Source: Cyanoderma ruficeps (taxonomy: Eukaryota > Chordata > Aves > Passeriformes > Timaliidae). Taken from it: a stretch of DNA of 64,000 bases. The DNA lies in contig VZDJ01000063.1 in NCBI GenBank assembly GCA_008694505.1, forward strand, positions 940,828-1,004,827, in the 5' to 3' direction. A model generated the notes under the pieces. It ran no database searches. It was not told the DNA's origin and saw only the letters and a program-made list of their open reading frames with translations. Below are positions 45,761 through 57,011 of the stretch, piece after piece (within the stretch, counting starts at the first letter, position 1; the number at the start of each line of letters is the position of its first letter). The position numbers were made by a program, and so were the translations under genes.

Positions 45761-46544
45761 CCAAAACACACCTGGGCTGAAGGGAAGGCCCCAGTGAGAC
45801 CCCAAAACACACCTGGGCTGAAGGGAAGGACACAGTGAGACCCCAAAACACACCTGGGCTGAAGGGAAGGCCCCAGTGAGACCCCAAAACACACCTGGGC
45901 TGAAGGGAAGGACACAGTGAGACCCCCAAAACACACCTGGGCTGAAGGGAAGGACACAGTGAGACCCCAAAACACACCTGGGCTGAAGGGAAGGACACAG
46001 TGAGACCCCAAAACACACCTGGGCTGAAGGGAAGGACACAGTGAGACCCCCAAAACACACCTGGGCTGAAGGGAAGGACACAGTGAGACCCCAAAACACA
46101 CCTGGGCTGAAGGGAAGGACACAGTGAGACCCCCAAAACACACCTGGGCTGAAGGGAAGGACACAGTGAGACCCCAAAACACACCTGGGCTGAAGGGAAG
46201 GACACAGTGAGACCCCCAAAACACACCTGGGCTGAAGGGAAGGACACAGTGAGACCCCAAAACACACCTGGGCTGAAGGGAAGGACACAGTGAGACCCCC
46301 AAAACACACCTGGGCTGAAGGGAAGGACACAGTGAGACCCCAAAACACACCTGGGCTGAAGGGACAGACACAGTGAGACCCCAAAACACACCTGGGCTGA
46401 AGGGAAGGACATAGTGAGACCCCAAAACACTCCTGGGCTGAAGGGAAGGACACAGTGAGACCCCAAAACACACCTGGGCTGAAGGGACAGACACAGTGAG
46501 ACCCCAAAACACACCTGGGCTGAAGGGAAGGACACAGTGAGACC
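45761..46544. repeat. 41/42-bp minisatellite, 19 copies
   Basis: Nineteen copies of one unit run head to tail, containing AAAACACACCTGGGCTGAAG, GGAAGGACACAGTGAGA and a C-run of 4 or 5. Copies 1-4 alternate GGCCCCAG and GGACACAG. Copies 4-14 largely alternate 4-C and 5-C junctions, giving an 83-bp dimer. Copies 15 and 18 share a GGGACAGACACAG variant. The unit has no stop codon in any minus-strand frame, so three overlapping open frames of about 290-360 codons appear. These are repeat artefacts, not a protein gene. Confidence 0.98.
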
Positions 46545-49500
46545 TCCTGGAGTGGGGACACCTCTCTGAACGTGTCACAGGGCGTGCTTTTGGGGGACAG
46601 GAGCTGAGGGGACAGCTGGAGGTGCAAATAATTCATCCTGCTCCACTCCTTGAACCATGACAACCGAGTGGGAAATCAAGGCAGCTCCAAGAGTTCTGCT
46701 GCTGCTGCTGGCAGCATCCCCAAGGACTGGATGGTATTTCGGTCCCAACGGCACATCCAGCCAAAATGCCACTGCTGGCATGTCAAAAACCCAGAGTTCC
46801 TCCCCAAACTTGCTGTGTTTTAATCAAACCTCTTTATGTAGCTGCGAGGCACTGGAGACATTTACACCCCAGCAGCTGAATGTTTCAGTTCTGCATCCAG
46901 GGGAGTTCAGCCATCAATAAAAAAAGAAAAGGGAAAAAAAAAAACCTCGTGACCACAAGGGACTCCGTCAGATATTCCTGTTGCTGTCCTGGAGCATGGA
47001 AAAGCAAGTCTGCCGCTGCACACAGGTCTGACTATTTGCATTTTTAATAATTCAAGAGTTTAATTAGTATCATGCCCTTAATCAGAGGCTGAAAATACAG
47101 CTGAAGTCATCAGAGCTTAATTAGTTTAAAAAAAAAAAAGATTCTGCAGTGACAATGTCTCGACTAACATGGGGCTCTGTCTTCAGCTTTGGGCTGCAGA
47201 TGAGTTCTTACCTGTTGCTTCTGATTTTCAGTGCCAGCCCACCTCAGAATAACTTAAAATTCTCAAACAAATCAGTTTCCTTCCCTGTTTATCCCTCTGA
47301 ACTCTTCCACAACTTTCTTGAACTGGACTCAGGAAAAAAAAAAAACACCCAAAAACCTATCAGTTTGAAGATAAGATATGAAATTAAACCAGGTGTATCC
47401 CATAGGCTGCATGTGAAATTCCCCTGTGCAGGAAATAAACCTGGTTTTAGAACATCCATAAGTGTCTATGGATCTTCACTAAGGCAGCAGGAACACATTC
47501 CTGGGGGGGATCCTGGTATGGGCAGAAACATCCCCTTTCAGCAGCAGCAGCTCCGAGTGCTCCCGGTTGGTCACTGGGTGCTGGAGCCGGGGGGTTTGGC
47601 CCTGCCTCCCCTCCCGGGCGCTCTCAGGGCAGTTATCCCAGGGTGGGAGCAGCAGACCCCAAGGCCGGGCAGGAGCCATCCCGTCCCTCCCTGCAGGTCG
47701 ATGGTGTTGTGCAGGACATCCTGGATGGGCTTCCCCAACAGTTCATTTCATGCTGCAGCTCATCGCTGCCCAAGGCCGTGGAGAGGGAAAAGGGTAACCA
47801 GGTTCCAAAATGGATTAGTGAAATCCATGGAAATTAGGCCAATCCCAGACAATTAAATATGCTAATCCGGATGCAACTTCCAGTTCAGGAAGTCAGGTGG
47901 CCTCATGCCCTTCCACCTCTGATTTACTCAGAAAAAGGAAGCCAAAAAAAAGTTCTCACCATGCCAAAACTGTCCCTTGGCTCCCAGCATTAGTGAGAAT
48001 CTCAGTAAATCCTTTTTTTTCTTTGGCATTTTCCTTCAGTAAGCAGATCACAGCCTGCTGTTTCTTTCCCTCTGCAGCTCCTGAACCTCTGGGTAACCTC
48101 CCAGCTCGCTGTCCCCTTAGGAATATCCCAAATAAATTAGTGAAACCTACTGGAAGGTGCTAGCAGTCACAGACAGCACTAAATTCCATTTAGCATGGGA
48201 TTAGGAATCCAATCGCTTCTGTACCTAGGAAAGGTCTGCCTGGCTCAGACTGAAAAATTAAAAATAAAAAATGTTTTTTGAGAGCACTGGGCCAGAAAAA
48301 AGGGCTGGAAATCCAAGATGGAAAAATGGAAGTTGGTTTGGCCACAAGGAAAGTTTTCTGCAGCCCCAGGAGAGTTTGATTTATTTCTGACACTCCTGGG
48401 GGAGTGGGGGGTTTAATGTATATAAATAAATATAAAACAGGTTTACACATCTAAATAAATTTAAAATAAAATACATTTAAAATAAATACATTTTGTCCTG
48501 GGTCCTCATCCCCTTTGAACCCTGCTCAGCTCCTGCCCCAAGGAGCAGCTTTTGGCACGGATTTTCTGCTCCCTGTTCCCCTTTACCTGCCACAGGAATT
48601 CCCCCCCTCTGCCTGTTGCTGGAGGTGTCCAGGGGCTTTGCTGCAGAGAGCAGAGGACAAGATGACAAATGAGGCAGCACACGGCCCAGGAATGCAAGGC
48701 AGTCTCGGTTATTTTTAATTAAGAAGCGACGACAGCTGACTGAATTCCCCGGCACCGCAGCGCAAGGCTCCCTGCCCCAGCCATCGCTGGCCACCCTGCC
48801 AGGGTCCCCACGGTGCTGCTGCTCCCGTCCCCTCTGTCTGGACACACGCAGGGCTCACCAAGCCCACGGCTGCCAGCAGCATGCAAAAATCCTGCCGGGA
48901 AACCTGGGGGATGCTGAGCAGCAGGAGGAGGCAGCAGGTGAGGACAGTGAAGGTCACCGCGCTGGAAGTGCCAGCGCTCATCTCCGATAAAGGTGCAGGA
49001 AATGGTTGGACAAACTGGGCTGTTTTCCTGGGGTTGGGATGGTTAAAGCAGTGATAGGTTGGGGCAGGGGAGAGGCAGAGACAGAAAGAGCAATTCCTGC
49101 TGTAAGGCAGAGAAGGGGCAAGGCAGGATGGGCTTTTCTCAGCCCACAGCTCACAGGGAGGGTTTAACTATGACCAAAGGGACCTGGATTTTGGAGGGTA
49201 GGGAGTCACCTGGCCTCATGGAAGGACTCTTTGGGAACACAGCTCCTGCTGGCACACGAGGCTGGCAGAAAAGTGGCTGTTTGAGCAATAGACGGCCCTG
49301 GGAAGGTGTCAAGAGGAAGACACCGACCACAAAGAGAGAATTCGAAACCCCCTTTTGTTCTCGGGGCTCGCACAGCACCGAATCCAGCAGCTGATCGCTC
49401 TACCTTGAGCTCACTCGGTGCTTTTAGCAGGAGAGAGGAAGAAAAGATTCCCTCCCAGCCTTTCCAGAGGGCGGCAGGGAAGGGAGGGATGGAGCGGCAA

Positions 49501-49640
49501 AGTCACCCAGATCACGTAGGGACTTGGCATGGGCGAGACAAATACATTAAGGGACACGATGAGGAACTTTCCAGGCTGGTGGCAGGCTGGGAGGGGCAGA
49601 GCCGCTCGGTGCTGTTGCTGAGACAGCCCCCCCAGCCCTG
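46545..49640. other. Unique stretch with an AT-rich motif cluster
   Basis: At 47030-47130 a repeat-free AT-rich block contains TATTTGCAT (octamer-like), GTTTAATTAG, CCCTTAATCAG and GCTTAATTAG. This is a plausible but unproven homeodomain/POU cluster. The 235-codon plus-strand open frame at 47149-47856 follows it and lacks any recognisable domain. A-runs lie near 46935-46945, 47128-47139 and 47334-47345. Nothing else was recognised. Confidence 0.4.
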
Positions 49641-49960
49641 CTCTCCCCGAGCCCAATCCAGCCTTCCCCCTCCCATTGGCTCGGCAGCCGCATCGAACGA
49701 TCGTGACAGCTTTTCCTCCTCCTCCTCCTCCTCCTCCTCCTCACCCTGCTGCCTTCTGCCTGTGGCCGATTAGCAGGGGAGAGGCAGCCAGGCACGGAAT
49801 CGATAGTCTGTGAGCGGGAACGGGGCTGTGCAGGGCCGCATTTGCATTCCAGCCCTGTCCGCCCGCGTCCCTGCGCTCCCCGCAGCGGGAACGAGGAGAT
49901 GAGGAGATGGCGGGTGGCAGGGTGGGACCTGCATGCCCCGGGCAGTGGGGCTCAAGGACC
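49640..49960. promoter_or_regulatory. CpG-enriched block, candidate promoter or island
   Basis: CpG density rises (GGCTCGGCAGCCGCATCGAACGATCG region, CCGCCCGCGTCCC, CGCAGCGGGAACGAGG). CCATTGG (an inverted CCAAT box) at about 49673-49679 and ATTTGCAT (octamer) at about 49840-49847 are present. A TCC microsatellite interrupts the block. The pattern fits a small promoter, but no exon was recognised nearby. Confidence 0.35.
49714..49742. repeat. (TCC)n microsatellite
   Basis: About nine and a half perfect TCC triplets. On the minus strand it reads as an arginine run in one frame. Length polymorphism is likely. Confidence 0.96.
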
Positions 49961-50332
49961 TTCAGCATCCTGCCGGGGCACGGAGCAGAGCCAGCCCCTT
50001 CCCAGGGCGGCTGGCTGCTGTCCCCAGCTCGGTGCTCAGGAAAAGCATCATGACACCACAAGTGATGTCCTCTCCAGGGAGATTTTAGGAAGTTTCTTGG
50101 GCTGAGGAGACCTGGAAGCTTTCTGGAGCAGGCAGAGGGTGTGGGATCACACCCCACAGGCACAGAAAACTTCCCTGGCTGGACCAGGAGGGCTGGTGAC
50201 CTTCAGAGCTGCTCGGGCATGGCCAGGCTGCAGAAATTCGGGAATTGTGGCTCCTTCATCCAGTGAAGGAGTGGATGGTGGCAGTGAAACAGCAGCACTG
50301 GGACAACTCATCACTCCCACCCCAGAGCAGGT

Positions 50333-50500
50333 CAGGATTTGGGAGCAGGCCCAGGGAAGGCACAGGGAGTTGGGATATTTGGGAGCAGGTCCAGGGAAGG
50401 TCCAGGGAGTTGGGATATTTGGGAGCAGGCCCAGGGAAGGCACAGGGAGTTGGGATATTTGGGAGCAGGTCCAGGGAAGGTCCAGGGGAGTTGGGACAGG
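50333..50500. repeat. 40-bp minisatellite in 80-bp dimers
   Basis: Four copies of a 40-bp unit begin at GGGAGCAGG (50341, 50381, 50421 and 50461). Copies 1 and 3 carry GCCCAGGGAAGGCACAGGG, and copies 2 and 4 carry GTCCAGGGAAGGTCCAGGG. The functional period is therefore 80 bp and the array is a dimer duplicated once. G-runs spaced by 4-8 bases give near-canonical G-quadruplex potential on the plus strand. Confidence 0.96.
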
Positions 50501-53500
50501 TTTCCAGCTCCCAGCAAAACAGGCTGGAATTGAGACTGGGCATCAGTGAAACACCAAACACCCAAATATTGCCCCTGGCTTTGAAACGAGCTGGGAGAAA
50601 GAACTTACTCAGGGTGACAGAGGCCTGGGGCACCAGAGAGGGGTGAGCAAGTCAAAAAGCAGAGCCGAGCAGCTGGTGAAGCACACGGGGACACCAGTGG
50701 AACACCAGCCCTGTGGCTGTTTGCCTTCCCCGCTCAGGTGAGTCAGCATCCGGACTAAGGGAGAAAAACTGGAGTTTCCTTTTCTGTCCAGGACAGCAAG
50801 AGGTCAATGAACTCAGCAGATCCATCCATGGCATGGACACTGTCCCCTAAATACCAGATTTCCCCCTCCTGGACGTTCCCCTTGCTCTCTGTCCTTTGTA
50901 TTACGTAGTTAGGCAGAGTTCTAACCCAAACTGTTGTAAAATAAGACGAATTGTTGATCAAGACAGGAAAATTTCCTCAGGAAATTTCCACTGCTAAACC
51001 TATTTGTTTGTGTCAGGGGTGGGGGTGGCTGGACACAAAACACCGGGTCAGTTAAAAAAAAAAAAAAAAAAGTCTACCCGGAATAAAGAATTTTTTTGAA
51101 AACCCCAGGGATGGTTNACGGGCTGGAAGGAAAGCTACACTTGTTTTTCTGTCTCTGTATCATGTGAGGCTTTCCCTGATACCTTGAAGAGAAGATGAAA
51201 TTAAGTAAAAACCCGGGATGATAAAATCGACCCAAATAAGAACTTTTATCACGAGTTAAACCTGTAGTAGCTACTCAAGACAGAGCCTCTGAATGAAGCT
51301 TTTTTGATCAATAAAAGCCTTTTCAGTAAAATGACAGCTCTCAGAGTAATTTTAGGATGGAAAAGATTCCATCCCTGTCTCCAAATTTTTCTCCTTCCTG
51401 TTGCTTCCTACAGGAACATTTACCTGGACGTGTCAGATTTGCCATAGTTGGAAAAAATAATCAGATTCTTACCAGGAATATGGAAATATCCAGCAGAAGT
51501 CAGAGCTGGGATGGAGCACCTGGAGTAACAGCAAGAAGATAAATATGAATATGGGGAATAATACGATGGATATTGACAATATCCATCCCATATGACGGAT
51601 ACCTGACAGGAACCCCAACCCAGCAGAGGGAAAATTGTGCCCATGGCTTTGTTTCCCTTATCAGGATGGAGCTGCCTCCAGCCCAGGATTCCAGGATTCC
51701 ACTCCCCACCTGCCTGGCACAGCTGCTGGAGAACAAGGAGCCAAGAAACCTGAGAGCCACTCCTGAGCCAAGGACTGCTCCCAGATCCCTTCTGCTTTCT
51801 GATTCCCAATTCAAAAGATAAAATCCCCAATGTATTCCTTTTTCAGATCTTCCTTGCCTCAAAAGCCGTTGAAATATCAGCTGTCTTGTCTTTTTTTTTT
51901 TCCTTTTTTTTATTTTTTTTTGTTCTAAGTAACGGTTTTCCACGTGCATTTTGGAATTTTGGACAGGAAGAACCAAGCCAGGGCTGCAGCCCTCCTTGCT
52001 TTGTTGTGTAACTGCCCGTGAAGGGATTTGATCCCTGTCTCTCTGCCCCTGGTTTGCTTCCCAGCCCCATTCCATGGATACAATTCCTCAAGAAGCTGAG
52101 ATCCTTAATAAAGCCAAACCACAGGAATACTTCTCATGACTCCATTCCTCTGATGCCAAAAACCTCTCCAAAGTTCAATTTCATCTCTTGAAATAGTTCA
52201 GGGCGAGGTGAGTCGGCGTTACAATCCCATTCTGCTGTTAAACACAGTGCTGGGGATTGTCCCAGGCCATAAAAACAGCGGGAAAAAGACAACCAGACCC
52301 CTGATCCCTGATCCAGAGCCACTCGCCCCATCCCAGAGGACAACATTCTTTCCTAGGATGACTAAAAATATTGGGATCTTCTGTGAAATCGGGTGGGATG
52401 CCGAATTTTTGAGGTGAAACCAGCAGCCCAGCATGGGAAACTGTAAAAGGGGATATAATACCCCAACTTCCTGAGCTCTGCTCCCATAAACAGCTTCACA
52501 ACTTGTTTCCCACGCAGGCACCTGGATTTTGGGGGCAGAAAAGAAGTGACTGTCGGTCCATGGTCCTGTTTTCCCTCTCCCTGGCTGTGCTCCTATACAT
52601 CCCTATATGCCCAGAATGTAAAATCCATGTGTATAAACACCCATGTGCATATCAAAGGTATGAAAATTAGAAGGGACTTTGATGTTGGACTCGAAAAAAA
52701 ATGCTCCTGACACCACGCAGAGCTGTGGGAATGAGCTGCCTGCTCAGAAATCCAGGGATTCGGAGGACAGACCTTTCCCCCAAGGTGCTTCTTCCCACCC
52801 ATCACCTGCTCAGGAAAATGAATTTCCCATGGTTAAGCCTCGACCCCTTTTCCTGGGTTTGTGCCACCCCATAAAGCTGCCCCAATATCACCACAACACC
52901 CCAGAATAATTAGGATTTGGGTAATTAGAGACATATCTGAATTAGCCAGGCTGGATGCCTTCGGTACCAAACCAACTCTCTCACAAATGACCCTTAAAGC
53001 AAAAGAAATCAAAAAGAATAGGCCAATTAACAACTCCCTGCATTCATTTGTTTAGGATGACAAAACAACAAGCACAGGCATCTTATTTATTTTATTTTTT
53101 TCCTTTTTCACAAGCAGCTTTTTATATCTCCTGACCCCAAATAAGCTGCGGTGCCGTGTCACACAGTAATTACTCTATAAAAGGCTGCCCAAACGGGGAC
53201 ATTGGTGGGCCAGAGGCACGGAATTATTTTAGGACTCACACAAACTTTCTCTGGGAGTGGTGAGAGGAGCTGTGGGCACTGTGGTGCACCTAAGAAACCA
53301 GCAAACACCAGAGGTTTGTTGTTTTTTTTCCTGCTTGTTCCAAACCTCACCACCTGAGGTGAAATGACTTTCCCAAATATCAGCTGAAGGGAAAAGGAAA
53401 AAAAAAAAAAAACCACAAAAACCAACACAAAACCAACCCAAAAAAGTAGAAGTGAGGTTTGTTTACTCCTCTGTGAAAGAGGCTTTGCTCTGTGACAGGT

Positions 53501-53630
53501 TTGGAGATTCTCCCCCCAGGAATTCCTTCTGAACCACACCAAAACCTGTGGCAGAACAGCAGCAAGACCCTTGCAATATTTCATTATGCTGGGAGGAAAC
53601 AAAAAATAATTAAAAAAAACAATAAGCCTC
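50501..53630. other. Unique non-coding stretch
   Basis: An A-run of about 18 lies at 51054-51071, with an N at 51117. T-rich tracts are at about 51890-51921 and 53090-53105, and an A-run is at about 53398-53412. The 191-codon minus-strand open frame at 51500-52075 and the 168-codon frame at 53159-53665 include low-complexity lysine or phenylalanine tracts from these homopolymers. They are not credible proteins. Confidence 0.5.
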
Positions 53631-53748
53631 CTAGAATTCCCAGAATGAGATGGACGAGACCTCAAAGCTCATTCGGTTCCATGGACAGGGACAACTTCCA
53701 TTATCCTGGGCTTTTCACAAATCCATCCAGCTCAAGGATGCTCTTCCA
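53631..53748 (-). mobile_element. Diverged CR1 LINE 3' fragment, antisense
   Basis: CTAGAATTCCCAGAATGAGA (a decayed tail), GACCTCAAAGCTCATTCGGT, CCATGGACAGGGACAACTTC and CATTATCCTGGGC follow the antisense CR1 order. Divergence is greater than in the other fragments, so the end points are approximate. Confidence 0.7.
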
Positions 53749-53757
53749 CTCCTGATT

Positions 53758-53794
53758 TTTTGGCAATATTTTGGCAATATTTTGGCAATATCCA
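53758..53794. repeat. 11-bp tandem repeat, 3 copies
   Basis: GGCAATATTTT is repeated three times head to tail directly beside the CR1 fragment. It is a small slippage array. Confidence 0.92.
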
Positions 53795-54505
53795 GGCTCC
53801 CCGAATCCCTCCTGCTGAGCCTAGAGGAGCAGGAGCCCCTAAATCCCAACTCCCTCATCCTCTCAAACCTTCAGGAACCTCAACCCTGTCCCCTGGGCCA
53901 TGTCCTGCCTTGTGGGAGGATGGGGAATCTCTGTGGGGAATCCTTGAGGGGTTCAGGGTCTGAGAGTTCAGAAACCCTGCAGGCATTAGTGGCACTTTTC
54001 CAGCTTCCAAAATATCCCTCCTCCTTCTGCCACAGGGAAACAGGGCGAAAAAGGGAAGTGGTTTAGCAAGTAGGAACACAGCAACTTTAAAATAGAAGCA
54101 GAGGGGATTAAAGCAAATCCCCAGACTGTCCTAACCTGTGTTTACTGCCCCAATCCTGTGGCAACTCCTGGTGTTTTCAGGGGGTTCTTCCTGTGCTGTA
54201 AGTTTGGGATTGAACTTGGCCCATGAAACTCCTCTGACTGCGGGTCCCAGGAGGGAGATGCTTCTCAAGGCCATCCTCAGAGCCCAAGGGACCAAAATAC
54301 ACATGGATTTTTGCTGGAAGGGGTGGGGGGAAGTGACAGCGTCTGCCTGATGTGAAATTCCCATCCTTAATTAGGGATTTCAAAAAGAAATCCAGCTTTC
54401 CAAGCAGGATGGTGGGTGTCAAATAAAATGAAGGGAGGTTTTAGTGATCTCAGTGAGAGTCAAGTCTGGTTTCCACTTAATACGTGGTTTTGCACCCAGG
54501 AATTT

Positions 54506-54569
54506 CATAGAATCATGGAATTATTTAAGTTGGAAGGGCCCTTAAAGATTACCCTTTTCCAACCCCTTA
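54506..54569 (-). mobile_element. Short CR1 LINE 3'-tail fragment, antisense
   Basis: TCATAGAATCATGGAATT keeps the diagnostic ATAGAATCAT tail of CR1, followed by AAGTTGGAAGGGCCCTTAAA, GATTACCC and TTTTCCAACCCC. Only about 64 bp remain, but this is the best-preserved tail in the window, so it may be the youngest insertion. Confidence 0.92.
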
Positions 54570-56852
54570 ATTTCAAGTTAAAACTTTGTGGCAGCAATGG
54601 GTTTGTGTGATATATCACAGCACAAACATTACACAAATAAAGCCGAGTTTAAATGTTCCTGAGCTCTTAATTCTCAGTTCAATTCCCAACTGGCACAGGG
54701 ACCGAAAGGTTCCTCCCTGCAGGTGACAGGGTGGAAGATCTCACCTGCAGGAGCTTCCTCTTGGCCTTTCCCAACAAGGCTGCTGGCCAGAGGGAAGGGG
54801 CAGCTGGATTTGGGATGGCAGGTTCTCTGTGTCCTTCTCCAAACAGACCTCACCGGCACTGGCAGACCCTGGAAAAGAAGGGAATTCACGGTGGAATTAG
54901 AAATGATCTCCAGATTTTCCTCAGCTGCCGAGTCACGTGCTGGGAGCGCCCTCAACGTGAACATTTTCCTTAGTTCCTGCCTCTTTGGACATTCCCTGAT
55001 TCTGGAACATTCCTCTGAATACAGTCGAGGTGAGCAGGACACAGAAATTCAGGATAATTAAAGGAAACCACAGAGAACAAATGCACACACCCCGCGTTCA
55101 CTTTAGGGGTTTAGGACGCTGGGGTTTGTTCCTTCTCCCTCAATCTGCCACCAGCCCTCGGCTACATCGAGAAAAGGGATTGAAATTAAATTAAATATTC
55201 TGTCTAGTTCATTATCAACACATCATAAACAGCCCTGAACCTTGCACTTCGTGCCATAACCCAGATTTTAGGGACTATAAAGAACTGGCAGCAGGCTCAG
55301 ACCTGGGCTAAGCTCCGAATTCAAACCTAAGCCATAAAAGCAGCGACGAAAAACCCAAGTTGTGCAAAAGTTCCCCCAGCCCCAAAGGCTCCTGGCAGCC
55401 TTTAAACGTGAGAGATGTGACAGATGGCTGCTCCTGCAGCACAAGTGATGCAGCACCTCTGTACAAATATTGTACTGTGCAAATGCTCGTCAGCTCATTC
55501 CTGCCACAACCGTGTCAGGTAAGATCATTAACACCACCCCTAATTTCCCTGATAAGTAGGCTGAGACAGGAGGGTGGAGAGCGTTGTCTAAACTGAAGCA
55601 GTGAGTAACAAAGAGAACTCTGAGCCATCCTCCCCTCTCAGAGTCCATGCAGGGCTTTTTGGGGGGTTTTTTTTTTGGTTATTTAATTCAAAAATGAAAT
55701 CTTTGGGAAGGTTTGACTCCGTGCCAGCTGAAGTTTGACGGCACAAAAAAAACCCCCAAACAAACAATGGATTTCAGCTCACACCAGAACTAATGAAGCA
55801 TTGATGTTACACTGAAATGGGGCTCAGCTTAAGTATCCATTTTTAACTCTCAGCTGAAGTGAAAACATTAATTCATGCAAATCAATGTTCCCTAAACAAT
55901 AATTTTCCTCTAGAACATTTCTTCTTTTTTAACATAAACTCTTATCTAAGAGAACCCATTTAAAGGATTATATCTGCAGAGTTCAGCAATTAGCTCTGTA
56001 AATTGTTTTCCTTGAGTGTGGGGAAGGTTCCATTACGCAGTGAAATATAAAGTGTATGCTATAGTCCATGGAAACCTCTCTTGGAACGATGATTATCCTT
56101 CAAAAAGGCTGGGATGAGGGCCAGATTGCCAGGAAGAACTCAAATTCTATTTGTGCACCCAAAGTCCCCCTTTACTTCATGCAAGTGTCCCCTTTCAGCC
56201 CATCTTCAGGGGTTTGGGAAGGTAATTGTTTCTGTGGAACACCCACAGGTCGAGTTTTCCATAAAACAGCCCTAAAAATCCACTTGGAGGGATAAACAAG
56301 CGAATAGGAAAGGGATGCACAGAAACAGGGAAGGGATGTGCATCAAACAGCCCAAAAAAAAAAGGTTGGAAATGGCACTGAGGGCACTTCAGATGCTGCT
56401 GGAAGTGAGGATGGGGATGGACAGGCACATCCTCATCTGAATCCAGAAAGTCTCAGCAGAGTCAAGGAGGTTTGTTGAACAGAAGAGCAGAGGGTGTAGA
56501 AGATGGCTGGGAGTCACCTGAACCATCCCTCGGACTGTGGCTTCACTAGAAATGGAATCTGCCGGTGGACACACGAGCGCTGAAGATCCTTAGGATTGGA
56601 GATGCCACAGCCTCCCTGAGCTGCACCCCTCTCCCAGCCTGGGTTCCTCCTCTCCTTAAATCCAGAACTTCTGCTGGAGTGACAGAAGGTTTTCTCCTGT
56701 GCTTTGAAGGCAGCTTCAATTGAACCAGGTCCCTCACAGGTGACACCACCACGACACCCTCCCCGCTCTGCTCCTGAGCCGTGAGATCCTCCTCGTCACA
56801 AAACACATCCCCTTCTCCTTGTTTGCCATGGATGCCTTTGTCAAAGAGTTGT
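54570..56852. other. Unique non-coding stretch
   Basis: No gene was recognised. The interval 55780-56070 is AT-rich and repeat-free (described separately). G- and T-runs near 55659-55676 and an A-run near 56356-56364 are low complexity. Open frames are under 125 codons and featureless. Confidence 0.5.
55780..56070. promoter_or_regulatory. Candidate conserved non-coding element
   Basis: A repeat-free AT-rich block contains ATTAATTCATGCAAATCAAT, which includes a perfect POU octamer (ATGCAAAT, 55875-55882) beside a TAAT word. It also has CCTAAACAATAATTTTCC and CAATTAGCTCTGTAAATTG. The texture is like known vertebrate developmental enhancers. AT-rich sequence yields such words by chance, so confidence is low without an alignment. 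Confidence 0.28.
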
Positions 56853-57011
56853 ATCCATCAACCCACCCATCCATGGACCCATCATCCATCCGTGGATCCA
56901 TCCATGGATCCCTCCATCCATCCCTCCATCCATCATCCATCCATCCATCCATCATCCATCCATCCATCCATCCATCCCTCCTTCCATCCCTCCATCCATC
57001 ACCACCATCCA
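56853..57011. repeat. CCAT-type microsatellite, imperfect
   Basis: About 160 bp of CCAT/ATCC tetranucleotide repeats are interrupted by CCCT, CGTGG and CATCATCC variants, with several small palindromic GGATCCATCCATGGATCC-like pieces at the 5' end. The minus strand gives a spurious open frame of D/G/W/M-rich composition. Confidence 0.96.

Noticed and set aside
45450..46663. Open frames of 361, 310 and 293 codons on the minus strand
   Set aside because: They lie almost wholly in the 41/42-bp minisatellite. All three frames are open because the repeat unit has no minus-strand stops, so openness carries no coding information.
47149..47856. 235-codon plus-strand open frame with a hydrophobic N-terminal segment
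   Set aside because: The hydrophobic stretch looks like a signal anchor, but the rest has low-complexity composition with no motif, and an A-run falls inside it.
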